This document shows, one piece after another, positions 13,301-23,982 of a DNA stretch of 64,000 bases (position 1 is its first letter; each line of letters begins with the position of its first letter). Both the position numbers and the translations under genes were made by a program. The stretch lies in NCBI GenBank assembly GCA_963931925.1, contig OZ007567.1, positions 88,286,498-88,350,497 of the forward strand, written 5' to 3'. A model generated the notes under the pieces. That model was given only the letters and a program-made list of their open reading frames with translations. It was not told where the DNA came from and ran no database searches. Source of the DNA: Onchidella celtica. Lineage: Eukaryota; Mollusca; Gastropoda; Systellommatophora; Onchidiidae.

Positions 13301-16300
13301 AATTCTTGCTCCAGGGGTATGAATGTGATAAGTTTGTGCATCATTTGATATCTCTGCTGAAGCTGTTGTTTGTCAACAATGCCCAACTCGCATTGCTGTT
13401 TGTTTTGTTTTTCTAGTGGAGCGGTTGTAGCTAGCACATGTAAATGTAAGCAGTGGGTCATCAATAATGGTATATGGCTCAGAGAACTTCGCATTTCGTC
13501 TGCGTCTATCTCAGTAGAAACACATCTAACCATCGAATTCTAGAATCCATTACTTTTTTAACATCATATTAATTTTTCACGGTTGATATGAAAAAAATAT
13601 TGTACAAAATCAATGATATTCAGTAACTAAGATATTGAAAAACGGTGCAAGTAAATCATGTCTTGTGAGTATAGGTTAAATATTGCCTACAGATGGTCAG
13701 ATTTACGTGCTTGAAATCTTTGTTTTAGGAGGTTCGCTGCCAATGGTCGAATTTACCGGCTAAAAGTACATATTTATAATGATCTTTAAAATGTGTTTTG
13801 CTGCGCAGATATATAGGCTACAACGTTCTTTTAGCAGAAAACAGCATAAATTATTAAGATAATTCAGAATTTGTATTGTGTTTTTGTGGAAATGAATTTT
13901 GAAAGAATTCCTTCAGTTCGAAGAAGTAGTTAAGGTGCTGGTTTGTTTCTGAAGTCGGGCTTTGTGAATACACCCTCCCGCCTCCCCTCCCCCACCCTCC
14001 CCCGCCTCCGAACTCCAACTGTGTGTCTCACCTATTACGACACCCCAGACTTATTAGTATATTTTTGTTTTGCTTTTGTTTTTGTTTTTATTTCTTCTTC
14101 CTTGTTTGAAATATATAGATATTAACTTTACTCAGTTCCAATTGTTAAAAAGTGGAGTTGCACCATCCGAGCTCGACTAATGGTATCAGTCGGATATTTT
14201 AATATAGGTACTTTGATCTGATGTGGTGCTTGGATCTGACTACAAGGGTTGTTACTGTCTCTACAGCTGGAGAAATTCTCGCCCGTACAGTCTGATGTCG
14301 GTTGCGTAATATATGCCTTGTAATATCGCATTAAATTCTGTCGGGCCATTAGTTTTCAACAAATATTGAAAGATGAAAGCTGGATTTGAATGAAAGTAAT
14401 TGGAAGAGTCCTGGATTCCGGGTGATAAATGAAAAATACAAATCAAATTCTGTGATTCGGAATTAATATTAGATCCAGACTAAACACTGAGATAAAATAA
14501 GGTATTTAACCTTTGAATGTGCCGTTAACATTTCTTCTGAGAAAGGTAAGTGGCATCGATAGGGAAAGTTTTTGAAGCAAGTTTCAATCCACCGTTCATG
14601 AGTACTGAGATCAGATTAGAGGGCGAGTAAAACAATAAAATATAAAACAAATAATTCTGTGCACATTCCTTAGCAACTGGGCTGATTCGTAAGAAGGACA
14701 TGAGGTACGAAATAACTATATTATCATCCTTGATCAACCAGTAGTGTGTTAAATGCGTAGCTTTATTACTGTGTTATACTTACTCATACTCTCATCCATG
14801 AGACATACATACGGATGCCTGACGTTGCAGTCATCTAGTGTCCACAAGATGTCAAAGTTCGGAGGTTGGAGAGTAATCACTATTAAAGTGACATGTCCAC
14901 AAAGAGTACTGCCACTGGAATTTGAAACAGCCATTAAAAAGCAGCTGGAGACGTAGTCAGTGCCCTTGATGTAACCCAAGATCTATACATACAAACATAA
15001 TTAATTAACCCCTGACTTCGACCGGGATATACCGGTTTCCACTCTTTTCTCTCTCCCACTCCGTAATCTCCTTCTTTCCCCTACGCCCTCTCTCTCTTTC
15101 ACTCTCTCCTTTGACGATGACAAAGATGTATGCTGCTTCGAATGGCACAATTTTGCTGCTTGGAACTGCGCCGGAAGTTGATGCCGGGGAAAGGTAGGGA
15201 ACGAAAATAATCCTCTACCAAAAGCAGACTACATCATCTTATAAAACTTCAAAGACATGGCATGATATAAAACATTCCTTCATTGAGCCTCTCTGATTTA
15301 AAAAAAAAAAAAAAAAAGACACTACGCTCTGTTTGAGCTCTGTTCACTTTCCAAGGTAGCCCTATTGGCAGAAGGATATCAGCTGGCAAATATCGGAAAA
15401 ACGTTCTTGCTTTTCACAAAATTGTTTGGTTTGGTGACATGCTTTCATAAACAGCTTTCGCCCAAAATAATCATCATCTGTCATCAGAGACTACCGAAAC
15501 ATGGAATGGTTAAGCAGATCTTTGATGGCCAAGTTTGATGCATTTTGATTAGGGGGCTCGGGAGATTATCCTCTAGACGCGAAGCCTTCACGACATCTCT
15601 CTATAACAAATTATTATCCGTGATCTTGCTATTTGCAGGGACGTTTCCATCTATCTGGCGTAAAATAAAATTTAAAAAAATACACTTACAGCAAAACAGA
15701 GCAAGACAGTTTGGAAGCAATAAAGTCTCCAAATGATGTTATTGTAGTTTTTACTTTGTGCATTCATTTCCCTCTAAGCATAGAATATCTGAGGGGTTGT
15801 TTTTTTTTCCTTGATCACCAGTTTTATGACAGAATGCACAAAAAAGACACATATTCAAGAGCCATTTTCGAGTTGAGTGGGAGCGTGGCGTAAACACACA
15901 CTTAAGAGTGCAAAGAACCATTTTTATACTTTATACCATCCAAGAAATAAGACAGAGGTTCGCTGAATTTTAATTGGTGTTATTACTGAAAAAATACTTT
16001 AGCACTCATTAAGTACGTCCTGTTTTCTTTAAATTAATGATCTCTATAATTCCATAAGATATTGATAGGCCTAAACAATAATTTCCCTCTTTTAAAGAAC
16101 GTTTATTGTTTCCCTGATCAATCCACTTATCGTTTCTGTACATGCTGTTTGCAAGATAAGTACCGTAACGGTTAGAGGGCGTTTTGAAGTACAGGGCAGA
16201 CTAGGTTTGAATATACGTGGAAGATCTAACGACTTGTGCATATTGTTATGGCCTTCCTCGTTATGACTACGTTGCATAATATTTTATCCTACGTGTTAAG

Positions 16301-17403
16301 AGAAAAAATACCTGTACTTGAATAGACACACAACGATGTGGTGGAGTAACAGAGAAAAATACCTGTTCATGACAGTCGTGGAAACATTAAAAAACGAAGG
16401 TCGATTCTCTGGTGACTTGTCCAACCAGACCAAATTTTGTGTATTGGTGACTGAAGTTTTCATTCCGATCCAGTATGGAGTGCTGAGGCTGAAAACCAAC
16501 GGCGCAAAACTGAAATATTTCTCCACCAAATACATAGTTATTTTTTCAAGGAATTTCCTCATGAAAGAGGAGCATTATTCTATGTTTATATGAAATTGAG
16601 CTCCGCGATACAAATTGATCTTGTGCTGTATTGTCAAAATCTCATGTAAGGTTAGAAAAATCCACAGAAAGCATCCACCTCAGTCTCTTCTCCATGAAAT
16701 ATGGCCCAGACTGCAGAAACTGGTAGAAATATAATAAATGATGATAGATATCAGCTAAGTAGCACAGATTTTGTATTGCGTAGCTAGTTTGCTGTAGGCT
16801 CTAGGGTGTGGCAGGGTGTGGGGAGGGGCGGGGTCTAAGAGGTTTATTTAACTCTCTCTATTGTTCGAAACAATTTAACATGTGACGAGTCCTGCAGCCT
16901 TGATAATATGAATTTTCTAGATCTATGGTTGTTTATTTAAAGAGTATCTCTAAGTGTACCTGTCAGCAGTTTTTTCTAGATCAAGGCCGGCATAAAAAAA
17001 AACATAATAATAATAAAGAAAATACCAGGAGAGTTGAGAAGTATCTGACAAAAAATACACTGAATAAATTAAAATGTCAGTATATTACGTATAGGTCATA
17101 ATATGTCCTCCCTAGTCATCAGTCATCATGTAAGAAATCCTGTACTCCAACTTCTCCAGCTTCTCTTTCTTTTGTAATAAATAAAACGAACATCAGAAAC
17201 ATTTCACGGCCCTTACTTCAGCCTGCTGGCCAAGTTGTTATCGTGAGCATCTGTAGGTAAAGAAGCCAGAGACGCCCCTGGATGCAAGCTGTTACATCTA
17301 TTTTTGGCATCATCCCAGGTCAAGGTGTCTTGATTTTTTTCGGTAGAAACAAGAAGACACTGAGCTGTCCCAGATGGCAGCCAACCTTCTGATATACGGC
17401 ATG
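700..17403 (-). CDS. Adhesion GPCR with C-type lectin domain (partial, 17 exons)
   Basis: Probable cell-surface adhesion receptor. Exons, 5' to 3' on the minus strand: 17403-17217, 16488-16363, 14914-14784, 13269-13130, 12264-12091, 11526-11458, 9641-9533, 9017-8904, 7562-7493, 6690-6576, 5770-5724, 4941-4904, 4864-4701, 4184-4081, 3303-3201, 2546-2393, 766-700. All have AG/GT borders and every junction keeps phase, giving 637 residues with no stop. Order: C-type lectin fold, Thr/Ser-rich stalk, GAIN helices and beta-sandwich, GPS, then TM1-TM4. TM1 contains ITYIGCSITLV, TM2 SERVCVHRNLCIAIMLAQ, TM3 FVWMLVEGLHLY and TM4 GWGVPLVLVAIS, the family B2 signatures. TM5-TM7 fall beyond base 1. The signal peptide and any earlier domains were not found; the first listed exon begins in phase 1, so coding continues upstream. 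The 16488 acceptor could instead be at 16509 (also in phase). Seen: exons and motifs. Inferred: a single transcript. Confidence 0.9.
1341..1632 (+). repeat. CT-rich microsatellite tract
   Basis: About 290 bases of nearly pure pyrimidine on the plus strand, starting with a (TC)n run near 1345-1379 and continuing as imperfect CTCT/TTCT blocks to a C-run near 1600. It lies in the receptor intron between the TM3 exon (2546-2393) and the TM4 exon (766-700). The long Leu/Ser open frames read through it are artefacts of the repeat. Confidence 0.95.
3752..3779 (-). repeat. Dispersed 28-bp repeat, copy A
   Basis: Identical to 25785-25812 over 28 bases, with weaker similarity for about 60 more. On the minus strand both copies read AKSKSGKKK and stay similar afterwards, so they may be remnants of the same Lys-rich coding sequence of a mobile element. 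Located in the receptor intron between the TM1 and TM2 exons. Confidence 0.5.
4713..4757 (-). other. GPS autoproteolysis motif of the receptor
   Basis: The motif CHCNHTTNFAIL in exon 4864-4701 is the GPS core (C-x-C-x-H-x-T-x-F-A-x-L). The His-Thr-Thr triplet keeps the His and the nucleophilic Thr of the usual HL|T site, so self-cleavage in the ER is plausible. The upstream half of the GPS (VCGYQSS, then WDIQGC) is carried by two very small exons, 5770-5724 (47 nt) and 4941-4904 (38 nt). Downstream, the tethered-agonist segment TNFAILMQVSSFQ runs into TM1 in the next exon. An Asp/Asn/Ser-rich insert (about residues 10-33 of the 4864-4701 exon) lies just before the motif and is unusual for this position. 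Confidence 0.92.
14784..17403 (-). other. C-type lectin-like domain of the receptor (three exons)
   Basis: Exons 17403-17217, 16488-16363 and 14914-14784 together encode one C-type lectin-like domain of about 145 residues. Diagnostic features are the opening Cys and aromatic Trp (CRISEGW), the helix motif LTWDDAKNRCNSL, the core YWIGM (matching the family WIGL motif), the loop VWLDKSPEN, and the closing DCNVRHPYVCL with the two terminal cysteines. Residues between the last Cys pair are unlike the usual WND Ca2+ site (W..LDD here), so sugar binding by the classic EPN/QPD-WND mechanism is not assured. The domain is followed directly, in phase, by the Thr-rich exon 13269-13130. Confidence 0.9.
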
Positions 17404-17717
17404 CTGGGGAGAGATCAATGGCCGGTTTCATGAAAAGCGCCCAAGGCAAAGTTCCCACCCAAATATGGCGAAAACAGGCTTATGGGTACTTGGCACGGCT
17501 GGACAGCGTTTCATGAAATGCGCCCTGTCAGTTTGGGCGGTCCCTTGGGTCACAGATCCTGGGACAGCTAACGAGTAGGCCCAGGGCCCAAAAACAATAG
17601 CCCAAACATGGCGGGTGTGCGCTGATGTAGCGTGTGAGCGGACACCGATAGGCGATGCATCGGAATAATATTAGGTTCAAAATGCTAAAACTGGGTATCA
17701 TCTATCCATTTTGATAT

Positions 17718-18002
17718 CCCTCGTTCCTTAGAATAATTTTTTTCATCCATTCTCACACATGCGCGCCGATTTCTTCATTAGATCTACTCGTCCGCTCGAA
17801 TTAACCGAGCGCCTTTCGGTTCGTCATCGGTCGATTCAATTCTACTTTCTTCCCACACCACACAATTATAATTTGATTGTATCAACATCAATATACATAC
17901 GAATAGGCCTACCCTTTACTTGCTTTTCCTCCATTCCACACAATGAAGGCCAGCATTTTGATCTAATTACAATTTACACGCAGCCACGGCTAGACTTAGC
18001 CC
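17718..18002 (+). repeat. Direct repeat, copy 1 (about 285 bp)
   Basis: Matches 18183-18476. Shared blocks include CCCTCGTTCC, TTTTCATCCATTC, GATTTCTTC-TTAGATCTACTC, CCACACCACACAAT and CAGCATTTTGATCTAATTA. By eye the copies differ by scattered substitutions and small indels, so the duplication is not recent. Both copies lie inside the 17420-18950 element. Confidence 0.85.
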
Positions 18003-18182
18003 ATACACAGTATTTCTACACGGCTCGTTTCGTCACTACCACACTTCTAGCAGACCCCCTAACTTGCTGTATCAGGTACCGTGCCCCCCCCCCATTGTTT
18101 TTGGTTTAATTATCATTATGATTATTAAATTGCATGCAATTTTTCAATTAAATTTCATGTTTTATTTAAGTGCTGTCACTTT

Positions 18183-18476
18183 CCCTCGTTCCTCACACTT
18201 TTTTTTTTCATCCATTCCCACACTGTGCGTCGATTTCTTCGTTAGATCTACTCCTCCGCTCGAATCAACCGAGCCCCTTTCCGTTCGTCATAGGTCGATC
18301 CAATTCTATTTTTTTCCCACACCACACAATAATAATATTATTTTGTATCATCATCCACGTGCATACGGACACACCCCTTTCTTTCTTTACCTCACCTACT
18401 CAATGCTTAATGAAGGTCAGCATTTTGATCTAATTAATATTCACATTTTACATCCAGCCACGGCCGAGACTTAGCC
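18183..18476 (+). repeat. Direct repeat, copy 2 (about 294 bp)
   Basis: Second copy of the unit at 17718-18002, in the same orientation with start-to-start spacing of 465 bases. It ends in the same CAGCCACGGC...GACTTAGCC block as copy 1. Confidence 0.85.
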
Positions 18477-19001
18477 AGCGCACACTATTATTCATGATTA
18501 CTCAAGGCTCATTTCTTCAAGTGCTGCCAAACCTCTAACCAAGCGACGAATACTAATCGCATGCACTTGCCGAGTCGTATTCTCACCTTCGGAACACAAT
18601 GTGTAGTCTTTCTGATTAATTTATAGTTTCTTAAAACGAGTTACGATTGGATTATCCTATTTACATGACGCTTGACTACGTAACGAGAACGTTTAACGGT
18701 TGCGGTGAAGAGTTCCACCCACAGATTTATTAGTCTGTGGTTCCACCGCAGTTCAACACTGGCCACATGATGCCAGCTTCTGAAAATAAGTAACTGTCAG
18801 CTGAGCAAGCGCCCTCTTAGGCACAAGTGTGAGTGCATTTCATGAAACGCGCCCTTGGGTTACATCAAGTACCCGCCCAGTTTGGCGCACCGAGACCGTT
18901 TAGGCACCAACTTCTGCCCCATGGGCTGGGCACTTTTCATGAAACCGGCCGCAGGTCATTTGAATGTAGGATCTGACATAATTTTGCGGAGTAGCTTTTT
19001 G

Positions 19002-19436
19002 CAGTGGCGTAGCGTGGATGGGTCCACAAGGGCGGTTGCCTTGGGCCGAAAATTCTAGAGGCGCAAGAGTTAAAAATTATGATTGTTTCAACTGCCAATT
19101 GCAAAACAAGTTTCTCAAAACTTAAATTAATGAAAAGTATCAGATCTACCATGAGCCAAGAAAAGACTGAGCAACCTAGCAATAGGCCTACTGTCAACTG
19201 AGAGAGGTTCCAATACTGTTATTGAAATATAATGCGAGGGAGATTTTTAGATAACCTTGACTAATCTAGTATTAAATGCATTTTACTTTAATTGCATTGG
19301 TATTTTCTTCCAATACGACACATGTGCTGGGAGGGGGGGGGGGAGACGTTCAATAGTAGACTGCTGGAAGGGACTCAGATCAGGGGGTGTAATGCTTACC
19401 TTGCCCAAGGCCCTGGCAACCCACGCGACGCCACTG
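19002..19436. mobile_element. hAT-like MITE with CAGTGGCG termini
   Basis: Starts CAGTGGCGTAGCGTGG and ends CCACGCGACGCCACTG, which are inverted copies with one mismatch. The 435-bp interior has no transposase. CAGTGGCG-type ends are common in hAT-superfamily miniature elements of animals. The eight flanking bases on each side (GCTTTTTG and GCATTGTG) agree at 6 of 8 positions, consistent with an aged 8-bp duplication. Inner sub-terminal blocks TTGCCTTGGGCC and GCCCAAGG also pair. Confidence 0.7.
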
Positions 19437-19702
19437 GCATTGTGCAAACATGGAGTTCATGGTAGCAGTTCATGGTAGGAGTCAATGTTATGTTCAAGAC
19501 AGGCAGGAAATAAATAATTATCAAGTACTATTTAAAAAAAAACCTAAGTTGTTTTTTTCTTAAGTCATAGCACATATTGATTGCTAAAAATGCATTGATG
19601 ATAAATTAGGTACAAGGTGATTGCACAGGACAACAGAAACTGATATTGTAACCTCTAGCTCATAGTCTGCTCTATTAGCTCGTCCAAGTTTATTATAGGC
19701 CT

Positions 19703-19870
19703 GGCGGAAAAAGAGGCCGGCCGAAAAACACCTGGCGCCGGGACCTGGAGGCAGAAACCAAGAAGATGGGTCTCACCTGGGGACAGCTGGAACGACTGGC
19801 CCAGGACCGGGATGCCTGGAGAGCTCTTGTTGGCGGCCTATGTCCCAGGAGGGATCACAGGCGAAAGTGA
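19703..19870 (+). pseudogene. 3' fragment of a LINE ORF2 (C-terminal tail)
   Basis: A 56-codon open stretch ending in TGA reads as the C-terminal tail common to many animal LINE proteins: GRPKNTWRRDLEAE, then TWGQLERLAQDRDAWRALVG and a final GLCPRRDHRRK. Nothing upstream continues the reverse transcriptase, as expected for a 5'-truncated insertion. It differs from the tail of the full LINE immediately downstream, so it belongs to another family and not to a duplicate of that element. Confidence 0.85.
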
Positions 19871-20222
19871 CGGCCAATTCAAAATAGGCCTACACAGAAG
19901 AATCATACAAACAAGCTTTGAAAAGACACTTTTTTTTTAAAACTCAACTTGAATTTGAACTCGATGAGAACGTACGGACACATTAATTAACTTCGCAAGT
20001 TGTATACATAACTACATAACTGCGTTGTGAAACCTGAGTTATCCAGCCGGGCATAGGGCCATTTCTTTGTCTGTATAGGTAGATGTCAGGCCAGAGTTTT
20101 CTGCTATTGTATGACAGTACACAATACAGCCTGCTACTGTCACCCCCACTGTCTTGTGGGTCATCTCGGGAGAGAGGAAGACTAGGGGAAGGTAACCCTG
20201 AATACAAATACCACACTGCCTT

Positions 20223-20597
20223 GTGTGTTGCTATGATAGCAAAGGCTATGGGAGTAAACCCAGACAGAAAATCAGGAGTGGAGACCCGAAGGTGGTTGTC
20301 AGGGAGAACTGCATCAAACTGGCTTCCAGCATCTCCTGCAGCCGGACTAGTTCCAAATGTATTGACCTGGTCTCTCCCTTGGGTTTAACTAGAATGGCAG
20401 AGAGAGGGGTGGTGCCTCTGGGCAAAGCACCATCTCTTAAAAATAGCCCAGGCAAGGCAGCAAAACGAGGAGGCGTTTGCTCGGGCTTGGCAAGCGTCTG
20501 TCTCTCCTCTATAAGCCCACCCATTTCCGATTTGGAGAGGACACTCCAGCCATCCGTTACGGATGGGCACAACACGGGAGGTGGCAGTTACCGGTGA
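20223..20597 (+). other. Short open frame in LINE 5' leader
   Basis: A 124-residue open frame lies upstream of the endonuclease-RT ORF. It is rich in Ser, Pro and Gly and shows no CCHC knuckle, RRM or coiled coil that would mark a typical ORF1 protein. It may simply be untranslated leader; frames on the opposite strand are just as long. Listed only because the element is otherwise intact. Confidence 0.25.
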
Positions 20598-20850
20598 TAA
20601 GCTCAATCCATTTGGCGTACGGATGAGCGCCAGGGGTCCCCTCTGTCGGTGGGAGCGGCTTTTCAGCTGCATTGATCAACTACCGCCCGCCGTAACCTGG
20701 GCAGCCCCCAGGCAGTTGGGTGTTGTTCCGCCACGCCAGCCTGCTTCATAAGGTGGTTGGAGCTAGACCAAAAGTCAAAAAGCTGACGTAAAATGTGCAC
20801 CTGGCAAAAACAGAAAAATACTAAAACTTGGTACCTGGAACGTCAGAACA

Positions 20851-23800
20851 ATGCGCCCAGGCTTGCAACAGCAAGATCTCACTGATATTGACTCCATCAG
20901 CAAATCCCAAATTATTGATCGAGAACTTCAGCTACTAAACATCGACATCGCTGCCCTTCAAGAAACTCGACTTCCCGACTCCGGGTCAGTCAAAGAAGAA
21001 AACTACACCTTCTTCTGGCAGGGCCTTAGCAGCGAACAGCCGAGAATCCACGGCGTGGGCTTCGCCGTAAAAAACTCCCTTATCAATTCGATCGCAACTC
21101 CAATTGGAGTGTCAGAACGCATCATGACACTCAGACTGAACACCCGGTCTGGTTTTACCAACATTATCTGTGTCTATGCCCCAACACTTACCTCCTCTGA
21201 CGAAACCAAAGACATTTTCTACGAGGCATTGCAGAGGACTCTCCACAACATCCCTCTCACCGAAGGCCTGCTAATTCTGGGTGACTTTAACGCTCGAGTG
21301 GGAGCAGATCACTCCGCATGGCCAAAGTGCATTGGGCACTTCGGCATTGGCAACATCAACGAAAACGGGCAGCGCCTTCTGGAGCTATGCTCCGTAAACT
21401 CATTATGTGTTACAAACACGTACTTTGACCTTAAGAGATGCCAAAGAACATCATGGCGCCATCCCAGGTCTGGCCATTGGCATCAATTAGATCTTATTCT
21501 CTCAAGGAGGAAGAGTTTGGGCTGTATAAAAATAACTCGTTCCCTCCACAGTGCTGACTGTGACACCGACCATGCACTGGTAGTCAGCAAAATCAAAATT
21601 TCGGCCAAGAAAATATACAGATCAAAAGCCCCTTCAATCCCTAAGATCAATGTAACAGCAATCAGAGATGAATCAAATAGAAAGTCATTTGAAAAGTTAC
21701 TTGCTGAAACCATGGATAATGTCACCCAATGTGACTCGGTAGATGAAACATGGAACACTCTCAGTTCAAAAATTCATGACTGTGCCATCAAGTCTTTTGG
21801 ACAGCATAAAGTTTCAAACAACGACTGGGTAGCCCAGAACAGCGAAATTCTCCTACCTCTCATTGAGCAAAAGAAATCTGCTTTCAATGAGTATAACAAA
21901 AATTGCAATCAGAGTACAAAAACTTGTTTGAAAAATGCAAAAGCTAAACTTCAGCTGGAGGTAAGACGTTGCGCCAACAAATACTGGACAGACTTGTGTA
22001 ACAGCATACAAGAGGCAAATGAAAAGGGAGATATGAAAACCGCCTTTAGTCAGATGAAAGTAGCTCTTGGGCCAATCATCACCAAAAGCGCCCCACTTAA
22101 GTCTGTAAATGGTGAACCCATCACAGATAAAAATGAACAACTGAATAGGTGGGTAGAGCATTACTCTCTGTTGTATTCAACTGAGAAAAATATTCCACCA
22201 GATTTTGAGGAACACCTCCAAAAACTGCCAATAATGGGCGAACTTGACGCTGAACCTTCCTTAGTCGAGCTTTCCAATGCAATCGACCACCTGTCTGCTG
22301 GAAAAGCCACAGGAAGTGACAACATTCCTGCAGAGGTATTAAAAGACCTAAAAGGCCCACTATTACCACACCTGTATAATCTGTTACTGCAGTGTTGGAA
22401 AGAAGGCGTGATACCACATGATATGAGAGACGCCAAAATTGTCACACTTTACAAGAACAAAGGAGACAAAGGCGACTGCAACAACTATCGAGGCATATCC
22501 CTCCTCAGCATTACTGGAAAGGCTTTTGCTCGCGTCATCCTCTGCCGCCTTCAACAACTGGCGGAAAAAGTCTTACCAGAAACACAATGTGGCTTTCGAA
22601 GCAAACGATCAACTATTGACATGATATTTGCACTTCGGCAAATCCAAGAAAAATGTAAAGAACAAAACAGGCCGCTTATAACATGCTTTGTGGACCTAAC
22701 AAAGGCTTTCGACACCGTAAGCCGATCTGGCCTGTATGCAGTCCTTAAATCCATAGGCTGTCCACCAACATTGCTAAAACTTATTGCATCCTTCCACACT
22801 GACATGAGGGCATGTGTCAACTTTGAGGGCTGCACATCCAATTCATTTGCTGTAAACAGCGGTGTGAAGCAGGGATGTGTTCTTGCTCCTACCTTATTTG
22901 GTATATATTTTGCAGCCCTACTCAAGAATGCCTTTGGTCAATGTTCAGGTGGAGTACTTATTAACACCAGAGTGGACGGCTCCATTTTTAATGTTGCCAG
23001 ACTAAAAGCAAAATCTCGTACAGAGCATATTATGTTACAAGAGCTCCTCTTCGCAGATGATGCTGCAATCGTGGCCCACGATGAAACCACGCTCCAGGCT
23101 CTCATCAATAGCCTTGCCAAAGCCTGTGACAAATTCATGCTAAAGATCAGTGTCTCAAAAACTGTAGTTTTGACACAAGGCTTGAGAAACCCCAACCCAA
23201 TCATGCTGAATGGCTCTCCTCTGGAGCAAGTGGGAAAATTCTGCTACCTAGGCTCAACCATCAGTGGTAGCACAGACATAACAACTGAAATAAATGCCAG
23301 AATAGGAAAGGCGGCCACAGCTTTTGGCAAACTCTCAAAAAGGGTGTGGAACAATAGCAAGCTGACCATCAAAACAAAGGTACTCGTGTACCAAACTTGC
23401 GTCCTAAGCACCCTGCTGTATGGCTCAGAGACATGGACCACCTACTCCAAACATGAAAGATCCCTCAACTCCTTCCACCTGCGCTGCCTACGCAAAATTC
23501 TCAAGATCAAGTGGCAAGACAGGATCTCAAATATCGAAGTTCTGAGCCGAGCCAACATTCCATCAACTCAGGCTCTCCTAGGCAAAAAAAGACTGCGGTG
23601 GCTTGGACATCTCCACCGTATGGAAAATGATCGCATCCCCAGACAAATTCTCTACGGGGAACTTGCTACTGGCAACCGACCCAGAGGTAGGCCACATCTG
23701 CGATTCAAAGACACTTGCAAGGTCACGATGAAAGCATTCAACATCGACCCCAATGAATGGGAGAACCTTGCAAATGATCGAAGCAGATGGAGACAAAAAT

Positions 23801-23982
23801 TGCGCAGTGGCACGCTCGCAATAGACTTCAAGGCAAAAGAAACATACCTGACAAAACGACAGAGGCGGAATGAAAACACTCGCCAAAGTGAACCCAAAAG
23901 ACTGACCTGCAATCACTGCCATCGCACTCTCGGGTCAAACATTGGTAGAATAAGCCACGAGAGAAGCTGTCAGTCAAAGTGA
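20851..23982 (+). CDS. LINE endonuclease-reverse transcriptase
   Basis: Copies the element RNA into the genome by target-primed reverse transcription. The protein is 1043 residues from this ATG. The frame is open from 20767, and the conserved endonuclease start LKLGTWNVRTM straddles the ATG, so translation probably begins upstream, perhaps at a non-AUG codon. APE-type endonuclease about residues 1-245: ALQETRL, LGDFNARVG, HQLDLI, DTDHALV. Reverse transcriptase about 480-765: GKATGSDNIPAEVL, FVDLTKAFDTV, SGVKQGCVLAPTLFG, and the active site FADDAAIV near residue 733. The tail has RLRWLGHLHRM and GRPHLRFKD motifs. At about residues 1020-1040 there is a Cys/His cluster (CNHCHRTLGSNIGRISHERSC) resembling a zinc finger. 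No stop or frameshift was seen. Confidence 0.95.
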   Translation: MRPGLQQQDLTDIDSISKSQIIDRELQLLNIDIAALQETRLPDSGSVKEENYTFFWQGLSSEQPRIHGVGFAVKNSLINSIATPIGVSERIMTLRLNTRSGFTNIICVYAPTLTSSDETKDIFYEALQRTLHNIPLTEGLLILGDFNARVGADHSAWPKCIGHFGIGNINENGQRLLELCSVNSLCVTNTYFDLKRCQRTSWRHPRSGHWHQLDLILSRRKSLGCIKITRSLHSADCDTDHALVVSKIKISAKKIYRSKAPSIPKINVTAIRDESNRKSFEKLLAETMDNVTQCDSVDETWNTLSSKIHDCAIKSFGQHKVSNNDWVAQNSEILLPLIEQKKSAFNEYNKNCNQSTKTCLKNAKAKLQLEVRRCANKYWTDLCNSIQEANEKGDMKTAFSQMKVALGPIITKSAPLKSVNGEPITDKNEQLNRWVEHYSLLYSTEKNIPPDFEEHLQKLPIMGELDAEPSLVELSNAIDHLSAGKATGSDNIPAEVLKDLKGPLLPHLYNLLLQCWKEGVIPHDMRDAKIVTLYKNKGDKGDCNNYRGISLLSITGKAFARVILCRLQQLAEKVLPETQCGFRSKRSTIDMIFALRQIQEKCKEQNRPLITCFVDLTKAFDTVSRSGLYAVLKSIGCPPTLLKLIASFHTDMRACVNFEGCTSNSFAVNSGVKQGCVLAPTLFGIYFAALLKNAFGQCSGGVLINTRVDGSIFNVARLKAKSRTEHIMLQELLFADDAAIVAHDETTLQALINSLAKACDKFMLKISVSKTVVLTQGLRNPNPIMLNGSPLEQVGKFCYLGSTISGSTDITTEINARIGKAATAFGKLSKRVWNNSKLTIKTKVLVYQTCVLSTLLYGSETWTTYSKHERSLNSFHLRCLRKILKIKWQDRISNIEVLSRANIPSTQALLGKKRLRWLGHLHRMENDRIPRQILYGELATGNRPRGRPHLRFKDTCKVTMKAFNIDPNEWENLANDRSRWRQKLRSGTLAIDFKAKETYLTKRQRRNENTRQSEPKRLTCNHCHRTLGSNIGRISHERSCQSK

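Larger units (their letters stand above)
17420..18950. mobile_element. Non-autonomous inverted-repeat element (1.5 kb)
   Basis: The left end reads GGCCGGTTTCATGAAAAGCG and the right end is its near-perfect inverse (CTTTTCATGAAACCGGCC). Imperfect inverted similarity continues inward about 120 bases on both sides, with a second TTCATGAAA-GCGCCC block. Inside are two direct repeat copies (17718-18002 and 18183-18476). No open frame resembles a transposase, so this looks like a non-autonomous DNA element or foldback. Target-site duplications are not clear. Its left end lies only 16 bases outside the lectin exon boundary (17403). Confidence 0.7.

Noticed and set aside
13270-13533. 87-residue minus-strand open frame next to the stalk exon
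   Set aside because: It lies just upstream of the 13269 acceptor, has no lectin or GAIN features, and the neighbouring exons already join in phase without it.
14525-14737. 70-residue minus-strand frame inside the receptor gene
   Set aside because: No acceptor/donor pair gives a phase-consistent exon, and the lectin and stalk exons join directly without it.
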